Notes: a model not told the origin generated them from the sequence alone. A stretch of DNA of 64,000 nt from Paraburkholderia caballeronis (GCF_900104845.1 NZ_FNSR01000001.1:3472001-3536000), one strand, 5' to 3'; positions 11,273 to 20,377 are shown, counted from the stretch's first letter. Numbers and translations are program-made.

Positions 11273-11836
11273 CTACGCGAACGAGTAGAACACGCGGAAC
11301 GGCACCTTCCGCTCGGCCCAGAATTCAGACGCCTCGCGGAACACGTCGAGCAGCGTCTCGCGCCCTTCCTTGTCGAACTTCTGCGCGATCGGCAGCCCTT
11401 CGAGCACGATCACGAAACCCGGCTGCTCGCCGGCCTTCTGCACGAGATCGGTCAGGCAGTCGTGCAGCGCGTCGTAGTTCTTGCCGAAATGCTTCGGAAA
11501 CAGAAACGACGTCGCGATCGTTTCGAGCACTTCCTGCTTCGTCTGCGCGTTCGCGCAGTACGCATACAGGAAATGCTGCTGCAACCGCTCCGCCTCGTCG
11601 GCCAGATCCTGCACGCGGAACGCGCGGATCGACTGCACGATGTTCGGCCGGACCGTCCTGAACAGACTCATCGCCCCCTCGCCAGGTGAAAGCGTCCCGC
11701 CGGCCTCGCCGTGGGCGCCCTCGCCCTGCTGCCCGGCGCTCTTCATCTGCATGACGCGCTGAAACAGGTTGCCTTCGCCGGCCGCGAACAGATCCCTCGC
11801 GACCCTGGTGTCGTGCGCGTAGACGTTATCGCTCAT
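11273..11836 (-). CDS. Barstar-family ribonuclease inhibitor
   Basis: 187 residues from the ATG at 11836. The C-terminal half is a barstar domain (about residues 90-187), with the RNase-binding helix region FPKHFGKNYDALHDCLTDL matching the barstar pattern of YxxNxDALxDCLT. The first ~85 residues are an extra N-terminal extension with a Gly/Glu-rich linker. It should be cytoplasmic and neutralise the RNase encoded 16 bp upstream before that enzyme is exported. The two form one operon. Confidence 0.9.
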   Translation of the reverse strand: MSDNVYAHDTRVARDLFAAGEGNLFQRVMQMKSAGQQGEGAHGEAGGTLSPGEGAMSLFRTVRPNIVQSIRAFRVQDLADEAERLQQHFLYAYCANAQTKQEVLETIATSFLFPKHFGKNYDALHDCLTDLVQKAGEQPGFVIVLEGLPIAQKFDKEGRETLLDVFREASEFWAERKVPFRVFYSFA

Positions 11837-11852
11837 GCCGCTCTTCCCGGTT

Positions 11853-12347
11853 TCATTCAACAATTCGCTTAAAACTGGCGTAGTGGTCGTCGGAGTAGTA
11901 GCAGTTGTCGGTCCGCCGCTGCGGACCGCCGCAGACGATGCGCCGCGCGCCGCGATTGCGCGCGCGCGGCGTCGGCACGGTGTATTCGTGATAGTAGCCA
12001 CGCCGGTGCTGCGGCAGCAGCCGCTCGAAATTGCCGAATACGACGCCGTCTTTCCCGTACGAAAACGGCCCGCCCGCGGCGATCAGGTCCAGCGTATTGG
12101 CAGCTTCGCGCGGCAGTTCGGACCGCTCGATCGTCGCGGTGACAGCGCCGGCGTCGTCAGCGCGGCTGGTGCGCGCTTCTGCGCCCGGTGCCGCGAAGCC
12201 GGCGAATGCGACCGCCGCCACGACCGCCGCCGTCGCCACCCGCCGCAGGCTGCCTGACCAGTGGTGGGTGCACAGCCCGCCGAGGCTCGCGCCCGACGTC
12301 ACTGTCTCGTTGCCGCAGTTTCCCTGAAGCAGCCCCCTGCGCGCCAT
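11853..12347 (-). CDS. Secreted guanyl-specific ribonuclease (N1/T1/barnase family)
   Basis: 164 residues from the ATG at 12347. A signal-peptide-like segment (about residues 33-58: basic SLRRVAT, hydrophobic AAVVAAVAFAGFAA, then AEA) indicates export. The mature domain has the microbial RNase active site: Glu121 in YYHEYTVPTP, Arg136 in GARRIVCGG and His155 in YYSDDHYASF. The start was chosen because the good promoter at 12397-12425 excludes the longer TTG reading, and the N-terminus is still longer than usual. It is followed by its barstar gene. A nutritional or antagonistic secreted nuclease is likely. Confidence 0.88.
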   Translation of the reverse strand: MARRGLLQGNCGNETVTSGASLGGLCTHHWSGSLRRVATAAVVAAVAFAGFAAPGAEARTSRADDAGAVTATIERSELPREAANTLDLIAAGGPFSYGKDGVVFGNFERLLPQHRRGYYHEYTVPTPRARNRGARRIVCGGPQRRTDNCYYSDDHYASFKRIVE

Positions 12348-12692
12348 CTGGTTTCCCGCTGTCGGATCCACGCGTTTGACGACCATGAAAGATGCAAGGG
12401 TATCGCTAAAGGCCTCTGGAATCAACGCTTTCCCGGCGGCGGCGGACGTGCGCGCACCCCGAACCGGTCAAGGCCCGGTAATTTTTGCAATAAGGGAAAG
12501 ATTGCCCGAGACCCGCATGAAACGGGCTGCAAACGGCGCGGCAGGCGGCAATTCGCCCGGTGGCGGAACCCTTCGACGGGGTTCCGCGCGCCAGCCCGGA
12601 ACCGCGGCGCGCCCGTTGCAGGCGCGCCACTTTTTTAGACCGGGCCGGCCGGTCAGCGCACACCGCGCAACCAGCCCGCCCGGGGACGGAGC
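12348..12692. other. Non-coding region between the RNase gene and maeB, with hairpins
   Basis: It holds the RNase promoter, a 9-bp hairpin GCGGAACCC/GGGTTCCGC (12563-12571 and 12579-12587), and a GGCGCGCC/GGCGCGCC hairpin (12606-12613 and 12621-12628) followed by TTTTTT at 12631-12636. The last looks like a plus-strand intrinsic terminator although no plus-strand gene is known here. Confidence 0.5.
12397..12425 (-). promoter_or_regulatory. Putative promoter of the RNase-barstar operon
   Basis: On the minus strand TTGATT (plus 12420-12425) and TACCCT (12397-12402) are separated by exactly 17 bp. Transcription would begin near 12390, about 43 nt before the RNase ATG at 12347. Confidence 0.5.
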
Positions 12693-14987
12693 TTAACGCG
12701 CCGCGTTCACATCCGCGACCAGCAGCGCGGTCATGTTGACGATCCGGCGCACCGTCGCCGACGCGGTCAGCACGTGCACCGGCCGCGCAGCGCCGAGCAG
12801 GATCGGCCCGATCGCGATGTTGTTGCCTGCCGCGGTCTTCAGCAGGTTGTACGAGATGTTCGCCGCGTCGATGTTCGGCATCACCAGCAGGTTCGCCTCG
12901 CCTTCCAGCGTCGAGTCCGGCAGGATCTCCGCGCGCAGGTTTGCGTCGAGCGCGACGTCGCCGTGCATCTCGCCGTCCACCTGCAGTTCCGGCGCGCGCT
13001 CGCGCAGGATCGCGAGCAGGTCGCGCATCTTCTGCGCGGACGGCGCGAGGCTCGAACCGAAGTTCGAATGCGACACCAGCGCGACCTTCGGCTCGATGCC
13101 GAAGCGGCGCACTTCGTCGGCCGCCATCAGCGTGATCTCGGCCAGTTGCTCCGGCGTCGGATCGACGTTTACGTGCGTGTCGACGAGGAAGATCTGCCGG
13201 TTCGGCAGCACCAGCGCGTTCATCGCCGCGTAGACGCTCGCGCCCGGCTTCTTGCCGATCACCTGGTCGATGAAGTGCAGGTGACGGTGCGTCGTGCTGA
13301 CCGTGCCGCAGATCATCCCGTCGGCGTCGCCCTTCTTCACCAGCATCGAGCCGATCAGCGTCGTGCGGCGGCGCATTTCGAGCTTCGCCATCTGCGGCGT
13401 GATGCCCTTGCGCGCCATGATCTTCGCGTAGGTCTGCCAGAAGTCGCGGTAACGCTCGTCGTGGTCGGTGTTCACGACCGTGTAGTCCTGGCCCGCGACG
13501 AGGCGCAGGCCGTAGCGCGCGATGCGCTGCTCGATCACCGCCGGGCGGCCGATCAGGATCGGCTTCGCGAGCTTTTCGTCGACGACGATCTGGATCGCGC
13601 GCAGCACGCGCTCTTCCTCGCCCTCGGCGAACACGATGCGCTTCTTCTCCGGCTCGACCGCGCGCGCGATCTGGAAGATCGGCTTCATCGTCGTGCCGCT
13701 GTGATACACGAACTGCTGCAGATGCTGCTCGTACGCGTCCATGTCCTCGATCGGACGGGTCGCGACGCCCGAGTCCATCGCGGCCTGCGCGACGGCCGGC
13801 GCGATCTTCACGATCAGGCGCGGATCGAACGGCTTCGGAATCAGGTACTCGGGGCCGAACGACAGGTCCTGGATCCCGTACGCGGTCGCGACGACGTCGC
13901 TCTGCTCCTGGCGCGCCAGTTCGGCGAGCGCGTTCACGGCGGCGATTTCCATTTCCTTCGTCACCGTCGTCGCGCCGACGTCGAGCGCGCCGCGGAACAG
14001 GAACGGGAACACCAGCACGTTGTTCACCTGGTTCGGATAGTCGGTGCGGCCGGTCGCCAGCACCGCGTCCGGACGCACTTCGAGCGCGAGTTCCGGCAGG
14101 ATTTCCGGCGTCGGGTTCGCGAGCGCGAGGATCAGCGGCTTCGCGGCCATCTGCTTGACCATCTCCTGCTTCAGCACGCCGCCGGCCGACAGGCCGAGGA
14201 ACACGTCCGCGCCTTCGATGACTTCGGCAAGCGTGCGCGCATTCGTTTCGCGCGCGAAGCGTTCCTTGTCCGGGTCCATCAGCTCGGTGCGGCCCTTGTA
14301 CACGACGCCCGCGAGGTCGGTCACGGTGATGTTCTCGCGCGGCAGGCCGATGTCGACCAGCAGCTCCAGGCACGCGAGCGCCGCGGCGCCGGCGCCCGAC
14401 GACACGAGCTTCACTTCCTTGATGTCCTTGCCGACCACCTTCAGGCCGTTCGTCACCGCGGCTGCCACGACGATCGCGGTGCCGTGCTGGTCGTCGTGGA
14501 AAACCGGGATCTTCATCCGCTTGCGGCATTCGCGCTCGACGATGAAGCAGTCCGGCGCCTTGATGTCTTCGAGGTTGATGCCGCCGAACGTCGGTTCGAG
14601 CGCGGCGATCACGTCGACCAGCTTGTGCGGGTCGGACTCGTTCAGTTCGATGTCGAACACGTCGATGCCCGCGAACTTCTTGAACAGCACCGCCTTGCCT
14701 TCCATCACCGGCTTCGACGCGAGCGGCCCGATGTTGCCGAGGCCGAGCACCGCGGTGCCGTTCGTCACGACGCCGACCAGGTTGCTGCGCGCGGTGAAGC
14801 GCGCGGCGTCCAGCGGATTTTCGACGATCGCCTCGCACGCGAACGCGACACCCGGCGAATACGCGAGCGACAGGTCGCGCTGGTTGATCATCTGCTTGGT
14901 GGGCGCAATCGCGATCTTCCCGGGGGTCGGGAATTCGTGATAATCGAGGGCGGCTTCGCGAAGCTTGGTCGTGGCGGGATTCGACAT
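12693..14987 (-). CDS. maeB: NADP-dependent malic enzyme (MaeB type, with phosphotransacetylase-like domain)
   Basis: 764 residues from the ATG at 14987 ([11 protein letters not shown]). It decarboxylates malate to pyruvate, giving NADPH. Residues ~1-425 are the malic enzyme: [12 protein letters not shown], the metal site [11 protein letters not shown], and the NADP loop [13 protein letters not shown]. Residues ~430-764 form the phosphate acetyl/butyryltransferase-like domain ([35 protein letters not shown]), which in this enzyme class is regulatory, sensing acetyl-CoA, rather than catalytic. It is divergent from thiL. Confidence 0.96.
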   Translation of the reverse strand: MSNPATTKLREAALDYHEFPTPGKIAIAPTKQMINQRDLSLAYSPGVAFACEAIVENPLDAARFTARSNLVGVVTNGTAVLGLGNIGPLASKPVMEGKAVLFKKFAGIDVFDIELNESDPHKLVDVIAALEPTFGGINLEDIKAPDCFIVERECRKRMKIPVFHDDQHGTAIVVAAAVTNGLKVVGKDIKEVKLVSSGAGAAALACLELLVDIGLPRENITVTDLAGVVYKGRTELMDPDKERFARETNARTLAEVIEGADVFLGLSAGGVLKQEMVKQMAAKPLILALANPTPEILPELALEVRPDAVLATGRTDYPNQVNNVLVFPFLFRGALDVGATTVTKEMEIAAVNALAELARQEQSDVVATAYGIQDLSFGPEYLIPKPFDPRLIVKIAPAVAQAAMDSGVATRPIEDMDAYEQHLQQFVYHSGTTMKPIFQIARAVEPEKKRIVFAEGEEERVLRAIQIVVDEKLAKPILIGRPAVIEQRIARYGLRLVAGQDYTVVNTDHDERYRDFWQTYAKIMARKGITPQMAKLEMRRRTTLIGSMLVKKGDADGMICGTVSTTHRHLHFIDQVIGKKPGASVYAAMNALVLPNRQIFLVDTHVNVDPTPEQLAEITLMAADEVRRFGIEPKVALVSHSNFGSSLAPSAQKMRDLLAILRERAPELQVDGEMHGDVALDANLRAEILPDSTLEGEANLLVMPNIDAANISYNLLKTAAGNNIAIGPILLGAARPVHVLTASATVRRIVNMTALLVADVNAAR

Positions 14988-15169
14988 GAGAGGCAGGTTG
15001 TAGTGCAGATTAGAATGGCGATTCGACACGCATTGTAGCGCCATTCCCCGCCACGATTGCTTACAGTTCCGGCGCATGTGCCGCGACCGGGATGCGTGAA
15101 GCGCCCCGGCCGCGCGCCGCGCGCAACCTGTCCCGCCGGCGTCGTCCGGCTCTCGCGAGACCGCCGTTC

Positions 15170-16168
15170 ATGCTTTCCGAATTCTCCCTGATCGACCGCT
15201 ACTTCGCGCAGCGCGCCCGCGCGCACACGCGCCGCGCAACGCTCGGCATCGGCGACGACTGCGCGCTGATCGCGCCGCCGCCCGGCGAGGTGCTCGCGGT
15301 GTCGACGGACATGCTGGTCGAAGGCCGCCACTTCCTGCCGAACGTCGATCCGCACGCGCTCGGCCACAAGGCGCTCGCGGTGAACCTGTCGGACCTCGCG
15401 GCGATGGGCGCCGCGCCGCTCGGCTTCACGCTCGCGTTCTCGCTGCCCGCGCCGCGCGAGGACTGGCTCGCCGCGTTCAGCGCGGGCCTCTTCGAACTCG
15501 CGGACCGCTACGACTGCGAGCTGATCGGCGGCGACACGACCGCCGGCCCGCTGAACCTGTGCCTCACGATCTTCGGCTCGGTGCCGCCGCAGCACGCGTT
15601 GCGCCGCGACGCCGCGCGGCCGGGCGACGACGTGTGGGTGTCCGGCACGCCCGGCGACGCGCGCGCGGGCCTCGGCCTGCTGCGCGGCGAATGGACGACG
15701 AACGAGACCGACGCGGCCGTGCTGCGCCGCGCGCTGGAGCGGCCCGAGCCGCGCGTCGCGCTCGGCCTCGCGCTGCGCGGCGTCGCGCACGCGGCGCTCG
15801 ACGTGTCGGACGGCCTCGCGGGCGACCTGCTGCACATCCTCGAACGCTCGAACGTCGCCGCGCTGATCGACGCGGACGCGCCGCCGAAATCGGCCGCGCT
15901 CGCGAAGCTGCCGCGCGACGTGCAGCGCCAGTGCGCGCTCGCGGGCGGCGACGACTACGAACTGTGCTTCACCGCGCCGCCGGACCGGCGCGCGGCGGTC
16001 GAGGCGGCCGCGCAACAGGCGGGCGTGCGCGCGACCCGCATCGGTACAATTACTGCACTCGACCCGGCCGACCCGCAACGCGCGACGCCGTCGATCTCCT
16101 GGCGCGACGCGTCCGGTGCGCCGCTCAACCTGACGCTGCAAGGCTTCGACCACTTTCATGCCGACTGA
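15170..16168 (+). CDS. thiL: Thiamine-monophosphate kinase
   Basis: 332 residues from the ATG at 15170. It phosphorylates thiamine monophosphate to thiamine diphosphate with ATP. Family marks are the N-terminal SEFSLIDRYF, the Mg/ATP Asp residues in GIGDDCALI, the strand AVSTDMLVEGRHF, the core HKALAVNLSDLAAMGA, and DVSDGLAGDLLHI plus GGDDYELCFTA in the second half. A longer upstream frame was rejected because the homologous N-terminus begins at MLSEFSLIDRYF. Its 3' end overlaps pgpA by 11 bp. Confidence 0.96.
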   Translation: MLSEFSLIDRYFAQRARAHTRRATLGIGDDCALIAPPPGEVLAVSTDMLVEGRHFLPNVDPHALGHKALAVNLSDLAAMGAAPLGFTLAFSLPAPREDWLAAFSAGLFELADRYDCELIGGDTTAGPLNLCLTIFGSVPPQHALRRDAARPGDDVWVSGTPGDARAGLGLLRGEWTTNETDAAVLRRALERPEPRVALGLALRGVAHAALDVSDGLAGDLLHILERSNVAALIDADAPPKSAALAKLPRDVQRQCALAGGDDYELCFTAPPDRRAAVEAAAQQAGVRATRIGTITALDPADPQRATPSISWRDASGAPLNLTLQGFDHFHAD

Positions 16169-16733
16169 CCCCACGCCCGCTCCGGCCGATCCGCTGCCAA
16201 ATCTGCCGAATCCGCCCGCGCCGCGTCCGGCCGGACCAGCAGCCGCCGCGCCGCGCCGCGCCGACGCGCCGTTCATGCTCACGCATCCGCTGCACATCGT
16301 GTCGCTCGGTTTCGGCAGCGGCCTGTCGCGGCTCGCGCCGGGCACCGCCGGCACGCTGTTCGCGTGGGCGTCGTTCGAAGTGTTGAGCCGCTACCTGACC
16401 GTGCTCGACTGGGGCCTGCTGATCGTCGTCGGCTTCTTCGCCGGCATCGGCATCACCGGCTTCACCGCGAAAAAGCTGCGCACCGACGACCCGTCCGCGA
16501 TCGTGTGGGACGAGATCGTCGCGTTCTGGCTCGTGCTGCTGATGGTGACGCCGATCGGCTTCACCGGCCGGCTGTGGGCGTTCGTGCTGTTCCGCTTCTT
16601 CGACATGGTGAAGCCGCCGCCGATCCGCTACTTCGACCGCCGCCTGAAAGGCGGTTTCGGCATCATGTTCGACGACCTCGTCGCCGCGTTCTTCACGCTG
16701 CTCGTGATCGCGCTGTGGCGGATGTCGGTCTGA
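16158..16733 (+). CDS. pgpA: Phosphatidylglycerophosphatase A
   Basis: 191 residues. It removes the phosphate from phosphatidylglycerophosphate at the inner membrane. A Pro/Ala-rich N-terminus of ~40 residues precedes the conserved GFGSGLSRLAPGTAGTLFAW, the DDPSAIVWDEIVAFWLVL segment with catalytic acids, FRFFDMVKPPPIRYFD, and GGFGIMFDDLVAAF. Several membrane segments are visible. It is translationally coupled to thiL (11-bp overlap). Confidence 0.95.
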   Translation: MPTDPTPAPADPLPNLPNPPAPRPAGPAAAAPRRADAPFMLTHPLHIVSLGFGSGLSRLAPGTAGTLFAWASFEVLSRYLTVLDWGLLIVVGFFAGIGITGFTAKKLRTDDPSAIVWDEIVAFWLVLLMVTPIGFTGRLWAFVLFRFFDMVKPPPIRYFDRRLKGGFGIMFDDLVAAFFTLLVIALWRMSV

Positions 16734-16767
16734 CGACCGCGCACCCACCCTTACCGGACCTCACCCG

Positions 16768-17268
16768 ATGCCCACCGACACCGTCGTCCATCAACTGGCG
16801 ATCCGCGCCGGCAACCGTCTGCGCGACAGCCGCCTGATGCTCGCGACCGCCGAATCCTGCACCGGCGGCATGGTCGCGACCGCGATCACCGACATCTCCG
16901 GCAGCAGCAACTGGTTCGAACGCGGCTTCGTCACGTACTCCAACCAGGCGAAGAGCGAAATGATCGGCGTGCCGCCCGAGCTGATCGAAAAGCACGGCGC
17001 GGTCAGCGAGCCGGTCGCGCGCGCGATGGCCGAAGGCGCGCTGCGCAACAGCCGCGCGCAGGTGTCGCTCGCGATCACCGGCGTCGCCGGGCCGGGCGGC
17101 GGCACGCCGGACAAGCCGGTCGGCATGGTGTCGTTCGCGTGGAGCAACCGGCTGCACACGAGCGTCGAGACGCTGGTGTTCAAGGGCGACCGCGAACAGG
17201 TGCGCGTGCAGGCCGCCGCGCACGCGTTGCGCGGGCTGCTCGCGCTGCTCGACGAAAAGGAACGCTGA
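16768..17268 (+). CDS. pncC: Nicotinamide-nucleotide amidohydrolase (CinA C-terminal domain protein)
   Basis: 166 residues. Family members deamidate NMN to nicotinic acid mononucleotide in pyridine nucleotide recycling. The CinA_C signature ATAESCTGGMVATAITDISGSS (in two parts) is at residues ~26-48, followed by FVTYSNQAKSEMIGV and ITGVAGPGGGTPDKPVGMVSFAW. It lacks the N-terminal MoCF domain of full CinA, as is usual for the short form. It lies in the thiL-pgpA-pncC-cupin run. Confidence 0.93.
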   Translation: MPTDTVVHQLAIRAGNRLRDSRLMLATAESCTGGMVATAITDISGSSNWFERGFVTYSNQAKSEMIGVPPELIEKHGAVSEPVARAMAEGALRNSRAQVSLAITGVAGPGGGTPDKPVGMVSFAWSNRLHTSVETLVFKGDREQVRVQAAAHALRGLLALLDEKER

Positions 17269-17287
17269 ACGCGTGACGGAGAAGCGA

Positions 17288-17818
17288 ATGGGCAACACAC
17301 AGGCCGCCGTCGACGAACTGATCCGCCGCTTCGGACTGGAACCGCATCCGGAAGGCGGTTACTACAGCGAGACGTTCCGGTCGCCGACCCAGGTGCTGCG
17401 CGACGGCGCGCCGGACAGCGACGGCACGCGCGCCGCATCGACCGCGATCTACTACCTGCTGTGCAACGGCGCGTACTCCGCGTGGCACCGGATCCGCTCG
17501 GACGAGGTCTGGCATTTCTATGCGGGCTCGCCGCTCGAAGTGCATGCGATCGACGAAGGCGGCGTGCTGTCGACGCGGCGGCTCGGCCACGCGCTCGAAC
17601 ATGCGGACACCGTGTTCCAGGCGGTCGTGCCGAAGGGTCACTGGTTCGCCGCGCGCTGCTGCGATCCGTCCGCGTATGCGTTCGTCGGCTGCACGGTCGC
17701 GCCGGGTTTCGAATTCAGCGAGTTCGAGATCGCGGACACCGCCGCGCTGATAGCCCGCTTTCCGCTGCACCGGGCGCTGATCGAACTGCTCGGCAAGCCC
17801 GCGGCATCGAAGGATTGA
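17288..17818 (+). CDS. Cupin-superfamily protein (DUF985 type)
   Basis: 176 residues from the ATG at 17288, which has GGAG 7 bp upstream. A GTG at 17273 is the alternative. DUF985 marks are LEPHPEGGYYSETFRS near the N-terminus, the double-stranded beta-helix core with SAWHRIRSDEVWHFYAGSPLEV, and the end GCTVAPGFEFSEFEIAD. Function unknown; some relatives are called RmlC-like or anthocyanin-like cupins. Its last ~120 bp are repeated in decayed form just downstream. Confidence 0.88.
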   Translation: MGNTQAAVDELIRRFGLEPHPEGGYYSETFRSPTQVLRDGAPDSDGTRAASTAIYYLLCNGAYSAWHRIRSDEVWHFYAGSPLEVHAIDEGGVLSTRRLGHALEHADTVFQAVVPKGHWFAARCCDPSAYAFVGCTVAPGFEFSEFEIADTAALIARFPLHRALIELLGKPAASKD

Positions 17819-17950
17819 ACGCCGCCGCGCCGGGTTTCGGGTTCCGCGAATTCGAGATCGCGGACGCCGCCGCGCTGTGACGGCCGGCTATCCACGGCAT
17901 CGGACGCGGATCGAACGGCCCGGCAAGCTGGCGGCGTCGAAAGGTTGAAC
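17699..17950 (+). repeat. Decayed tandem duplication of the cupin gene 3' end
   Basis: The segment 17699-17820, coding PGFEFSEFEIADTAAL to the stop, reappears at 17827-17950 with an offset of 128 bp at the start and 130 bp at the end. The second copy still reads PGFGFREFEIADAAAL and later GKLAASKG in frame, but has an early TGA at about 17878. Both copies end in the same TTGAAC. The second copy is a non-functional tail. Confidence 0.85.
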
Positions 17951-18003
17951 ACCGCCACGCCGCCGATGACCCGCATGGTGGCGGCAACGGCAAAGAACCC
18001 GGA

Positions 18004-18819
18004 TCAGCGGAACGCGTTGATCCGGTCGCGCGTGTCCTCTGCGGCGCGCGCGGCGGCTGCCGCGAAGTCGTCGCCCTTGCCCGCATAGATGATCGCGCGC
18101 GACGAGTTGATCAGCATCCCGGTGCCGGCCGCGTTGCGCCCCGCGCGCACGGTCGCCTCGACGTCGCCGCCCTGCGCGCCGATTCCCGGAATCAGCAGCG
18201 GCATCTCGCCGACGATCCCGCGCACCGTCTCGATCTCCTTCGGGAACGTCGCGCCGACCACCAAACCCAGTTCGCCGCTCGCGTTCCACTTCTGCGCGGC
18301 GAGTTGCGCGACCACCTGGTAGAGCGGCTTGCCGCCCGTCTCCAGGAACTGCAGATCGGAGCCGCCCGGATTCGACGTGCGGCACAGCACGATCACGCCC
18401 TTGCCCGCGTGCTCCAGATACGGCTCGATCGAGTCGAAACCCATGTACGGGTTGACCGTCACCGCGTCCGCGCGATAGCGGTCGAACGCTTCGCGCGCGT
18501 ACTGCTCGGCGGTGCTGCCGATGTCGCCGCGTTTCGCGTCGAGGATCACCGGCAGGCCCGGATGCCGCGCGTGGATATGCGCGATCAACTGTTCGAGCTG
18601 GTCCTCGGCGCGAAACGCGGCGAAGTACGCGATCTGCGGCTTGAATGCGCACGCGTATGGCGCGGTCGCATCGACGATGTCGCGGCAGAACGCGAAGATC
18701 GCGTCCGCGCGGCCGGCGAACGCGGCCGGAAACTTCGCGGGCTCGGGGTCGAGGCCGACGCACAGCAGCGAACCGGTGCGCTGCCAGGCGGCGTCGAGGG
18801 TCTGGGTGAAAGAGGACAT
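18004..18819 (-). CDS. pyrF: Orotidine 5'-phosphate decarboxylase
   Basis: 271 residues. It is the last step of UMP synthesis. It is of the long (type 2) class: N-terminal [14 protein letters not shown], Asp/Lys catalytic motif [12 protein letters not shown] with Lys96, and [13 protein letters not shown] and [11 protein letters not shown] near the phosphate-binding end. ATG at 18819. It is convergent with the cupin gene and lies downstream of galM on the same strand. Confidence 0.96.
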   Translation of the reverse strand: MSSFTQTLDAAWQRTGSLLCVGLDPEPAKFPAAFAGRADAIFAFCRDIVDATAPYACAFKPQIAYFAAFRAEDQLEQLIAHIHARHPGLPVILDAKRGDIGSTAEQYAREAFDRYRADAVTVNPYMGFDSIEPYLEHAGKGVIVLCRTSNPGGSDLQFLETGGKPLYQVVAQLAAQKWNASGELGLVVGATFPKEIETVRGIVGEMPLLIPGIGAQGGDVEATVRAGRNAAGTGMLINSSRAIIYAGKGDDFAAAAARAAEDTRDRINAFR

Positions 18820-18919
18820 GGTGAGAAAACTCGCGGCGAGCCAGAGAAGAAAACGGCGCGTATTTTAACCGGGCTCGCCGCCGCGCCGCCGCCCGCGTGC
18901 GCAGAGCGGCGGCGCGCGG

Positions 18920-20041
18920 TCAGCGCGCGCGGACGCCCTTCGCGGCGCGGCCGTCGCGCGCGCCGGCCCGCGACCGGCCCGGCCGGTGCACGCTCGCGGC
19001 CGCGCGCATGTCCATCCGCTCGACGGTGAAGTCGAACTGGCGGACCAGCCGCTCGCCGCGCGCGAGCGCGGTCATCCCGTGCGCGTCGCCGCCGCCGGGC
19101 ATGTTGACCGCGTCGATCGGATGATCGACCGGCTCGAAGCAGAAGAAGTCCGCGTGCTGCGGCGTGTACAGCACGTAGTAGTCGGTGTCCGCGCTGATCG
19201 ACAGCGACAGCCGCCGCCGCGCCCACACCACCGCCGCGCGCCCGCTCCAGCCGCTGAACGCGTGGTTCACCACGCTGTCCGGCAGCGGATACGCGACGCC
19301 GAACTGCCACGCGGGCGGCGCCGGCACGTGGCGCACCGGCAGCCAGTCGTCGCCGGACAGCCACAGGCCGCTCGCCGGCGCGGACAGTTCGGTGGACGCG
19401 TCGCGCGCGAGGAACGGATGCAGCCCGAGCCCGAACGGCATCGCGTCGCGGCCCGCGTTCTCGATTTCGAGCGTGACCGACAGCGTGGTGCCTTCGAGCG
19501 CATAGGTGAGCGCCGCGCGATACGCATACGGCGCGCCGTCGCTGCGGTCGAGCGCGAGCCGCACGCGCTCGCGCTCCGCGTGCTCGATCTGCCAGTGCGC
19601 GAGCCAGCCGTCGCCGTGGATCGGCAGCGGCTCGCACGCGCGGTTGCACGGCACGTCGATGTCGCGGCCGCCGAAGCGGAACCGGCCCCGGCCGATCCGG
19701 TTCGAATACGGCAGCAGCGGATAACACGCGAGTTCGTTCGGATCGGTGAGCGAACCCACGTGCTCGCAGCGGCGGAACACCGGTTCGAGCACGCCCTCGC
19801 TGCGCCAGTCGAAGCGCGTGAGGCCGCCGCCGAGCTGCGGCGCGACGTCGATGCGCAGATACGGATTCGCGAGCGTCACGCACGCGACCTCGCCGGTGTC
19901 CGCGCCGCCGATCGCGACGGCCGACGTGCTCGGCCCGGCGAGCACCGGATGCTGGCTGGCTTCGAGCCGCGCGCGGCGCGCGGCGGCGGGCGAGCCGGTG
20001 GAATGAGACGGATGACGCACTGCGGAATTCGCGACGCTCAT
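18920..20041 (-). CDS. galM: Aldose 1-epimerase (galactose mutarotase-like)
   Basis: 373 residues from the ATG at 20041, preceded by AAGGAG. It interconverts alpha and beta anomers of hexoses or pentoses. Visible marks are the substrate region ACYPLLPYSNRIGRGRF, the His motif LPIHGDGW, the second His in FGLGLHPFL, and a late Glu in FFCFEPVDHP. The first ~50 residues are a polar extension. Its leader carries the recurrent hairpin element running straight into the ribosome site. It probably serves the sugar pathway encoded upstream. Confidence 0.88.
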   Translation of the reverse strand: MSVANSAVRHPSHSTGSPAAARRARLEASQHPVLAGPSTSAVAIGGADTGEVACVTLANPYLRIDVAPQLGGGLTRFDWRSEGVLEPVFRRCEHVGSLTDPNELACYPLLPYSNRIGRGRFRFGGRDIDVPCNRACEPLPIHGDGWLAHWQIEHAERERVRLALDRSDGAPYAYRAALTYALEGTTLSVTLEIENAGRDAMPFGLGLHPFLARDASTELSAPASGLWLSGDDWLPVRHVPAPPAWQFGVAYPLPDSVVNHAFSGWSGRAAVVWARRRLSLSISADTDYYVLYTPQHADFFCFEPVDHPIDAVNMPGGGDAHGMTALARGERLVRQFDFTVERMDMRAAASVHRPGRSRAGARDGRAAKGVRAR

Positions 20042-20105
20042 ATCGTGCTCCTTGTCGATGAGAGTGGGCGCTTTAGTACTTACGCTCATCTCATGCAAAG
20101 CTGAG
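20042..20105 (-). promoter_or_regulatory. Single copy of the recurrent 34-nt leader hairpin before galM
   Basis: On the minus strand the order is linker CTCAGCTTTGCATGA (plus 20091-20105), a 34-nt hairpin (20057-20090) with apex CTAAAG, then GACAAGGAGCACG and the ATG at 20041. Linker and hairpin match the tandem units before the SDR at 54928: the same lengths (15 and 34 nt), the same apex, the same GACA just after the hairpin, and the same sense orientation. The lower stem GATGAG/CTCATC pairs perfectly but differs in sequence from the other copies. Confidence 0.8.
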
Positions 20106-20377
20106 AGGCATGGATGGTCGCCGCCGTCGACGGCGGCTCGTGGCCGGCCTGTTTGCACGCGACGATGCCGCGCGGACGGCCGCTTGTTCTGTGGTACTGG
20201 CGATGCCGACTGCTACCGACTGCGTCTGTTGCCGTACTGCAACGATCGACCCTCTGTCCGCGAAACCGGCGGGACCGCGCGCGCTGCGCGGCTGCCGTGT
20301 TGCGATGCCGACCTGCGTTGTCTCCTCGTGTACCTCGTACCTCGCGTACCGCATGAACCTCGCATACCCCACGCCGC
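20106..20377. other. Intergenic region between the lactonase gene and galM
   Basis: About 270 bp with no credible gene. It has an 18-nt perfect palindrome GCCGCCGTCGACGGCGGC at 20120-20137, just upstream of the galM leader element. Near 20320-20370 there are irregular repeats of ACCTCGTAC-like words. A promoter for galM should lie here but no clear hexamers were seen. Confidence 0.45.

Noticed and set aside
12348..12425. Longer RNase reading from the TTG at 12425
   Set aside because: That TTG is part of the TTGATT -35 hexamer of a good promoter, so translation must begin downstream. The ATG at 12347 leads into the signal peptide.
12606..12636. GGCGCGCC hairpin as the maeB terminator
   Set aside because: The T run follows the stem on the plus strand only, whereas maeB is transcribed from the minus strand, so it cannot serve maeB as an intrinsic terminator.
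12774..15038. A 754-codon open frame antisense to maeB
   Set aside because: Same shadow composition; the malic enzyme motifs are all on the minus strand.
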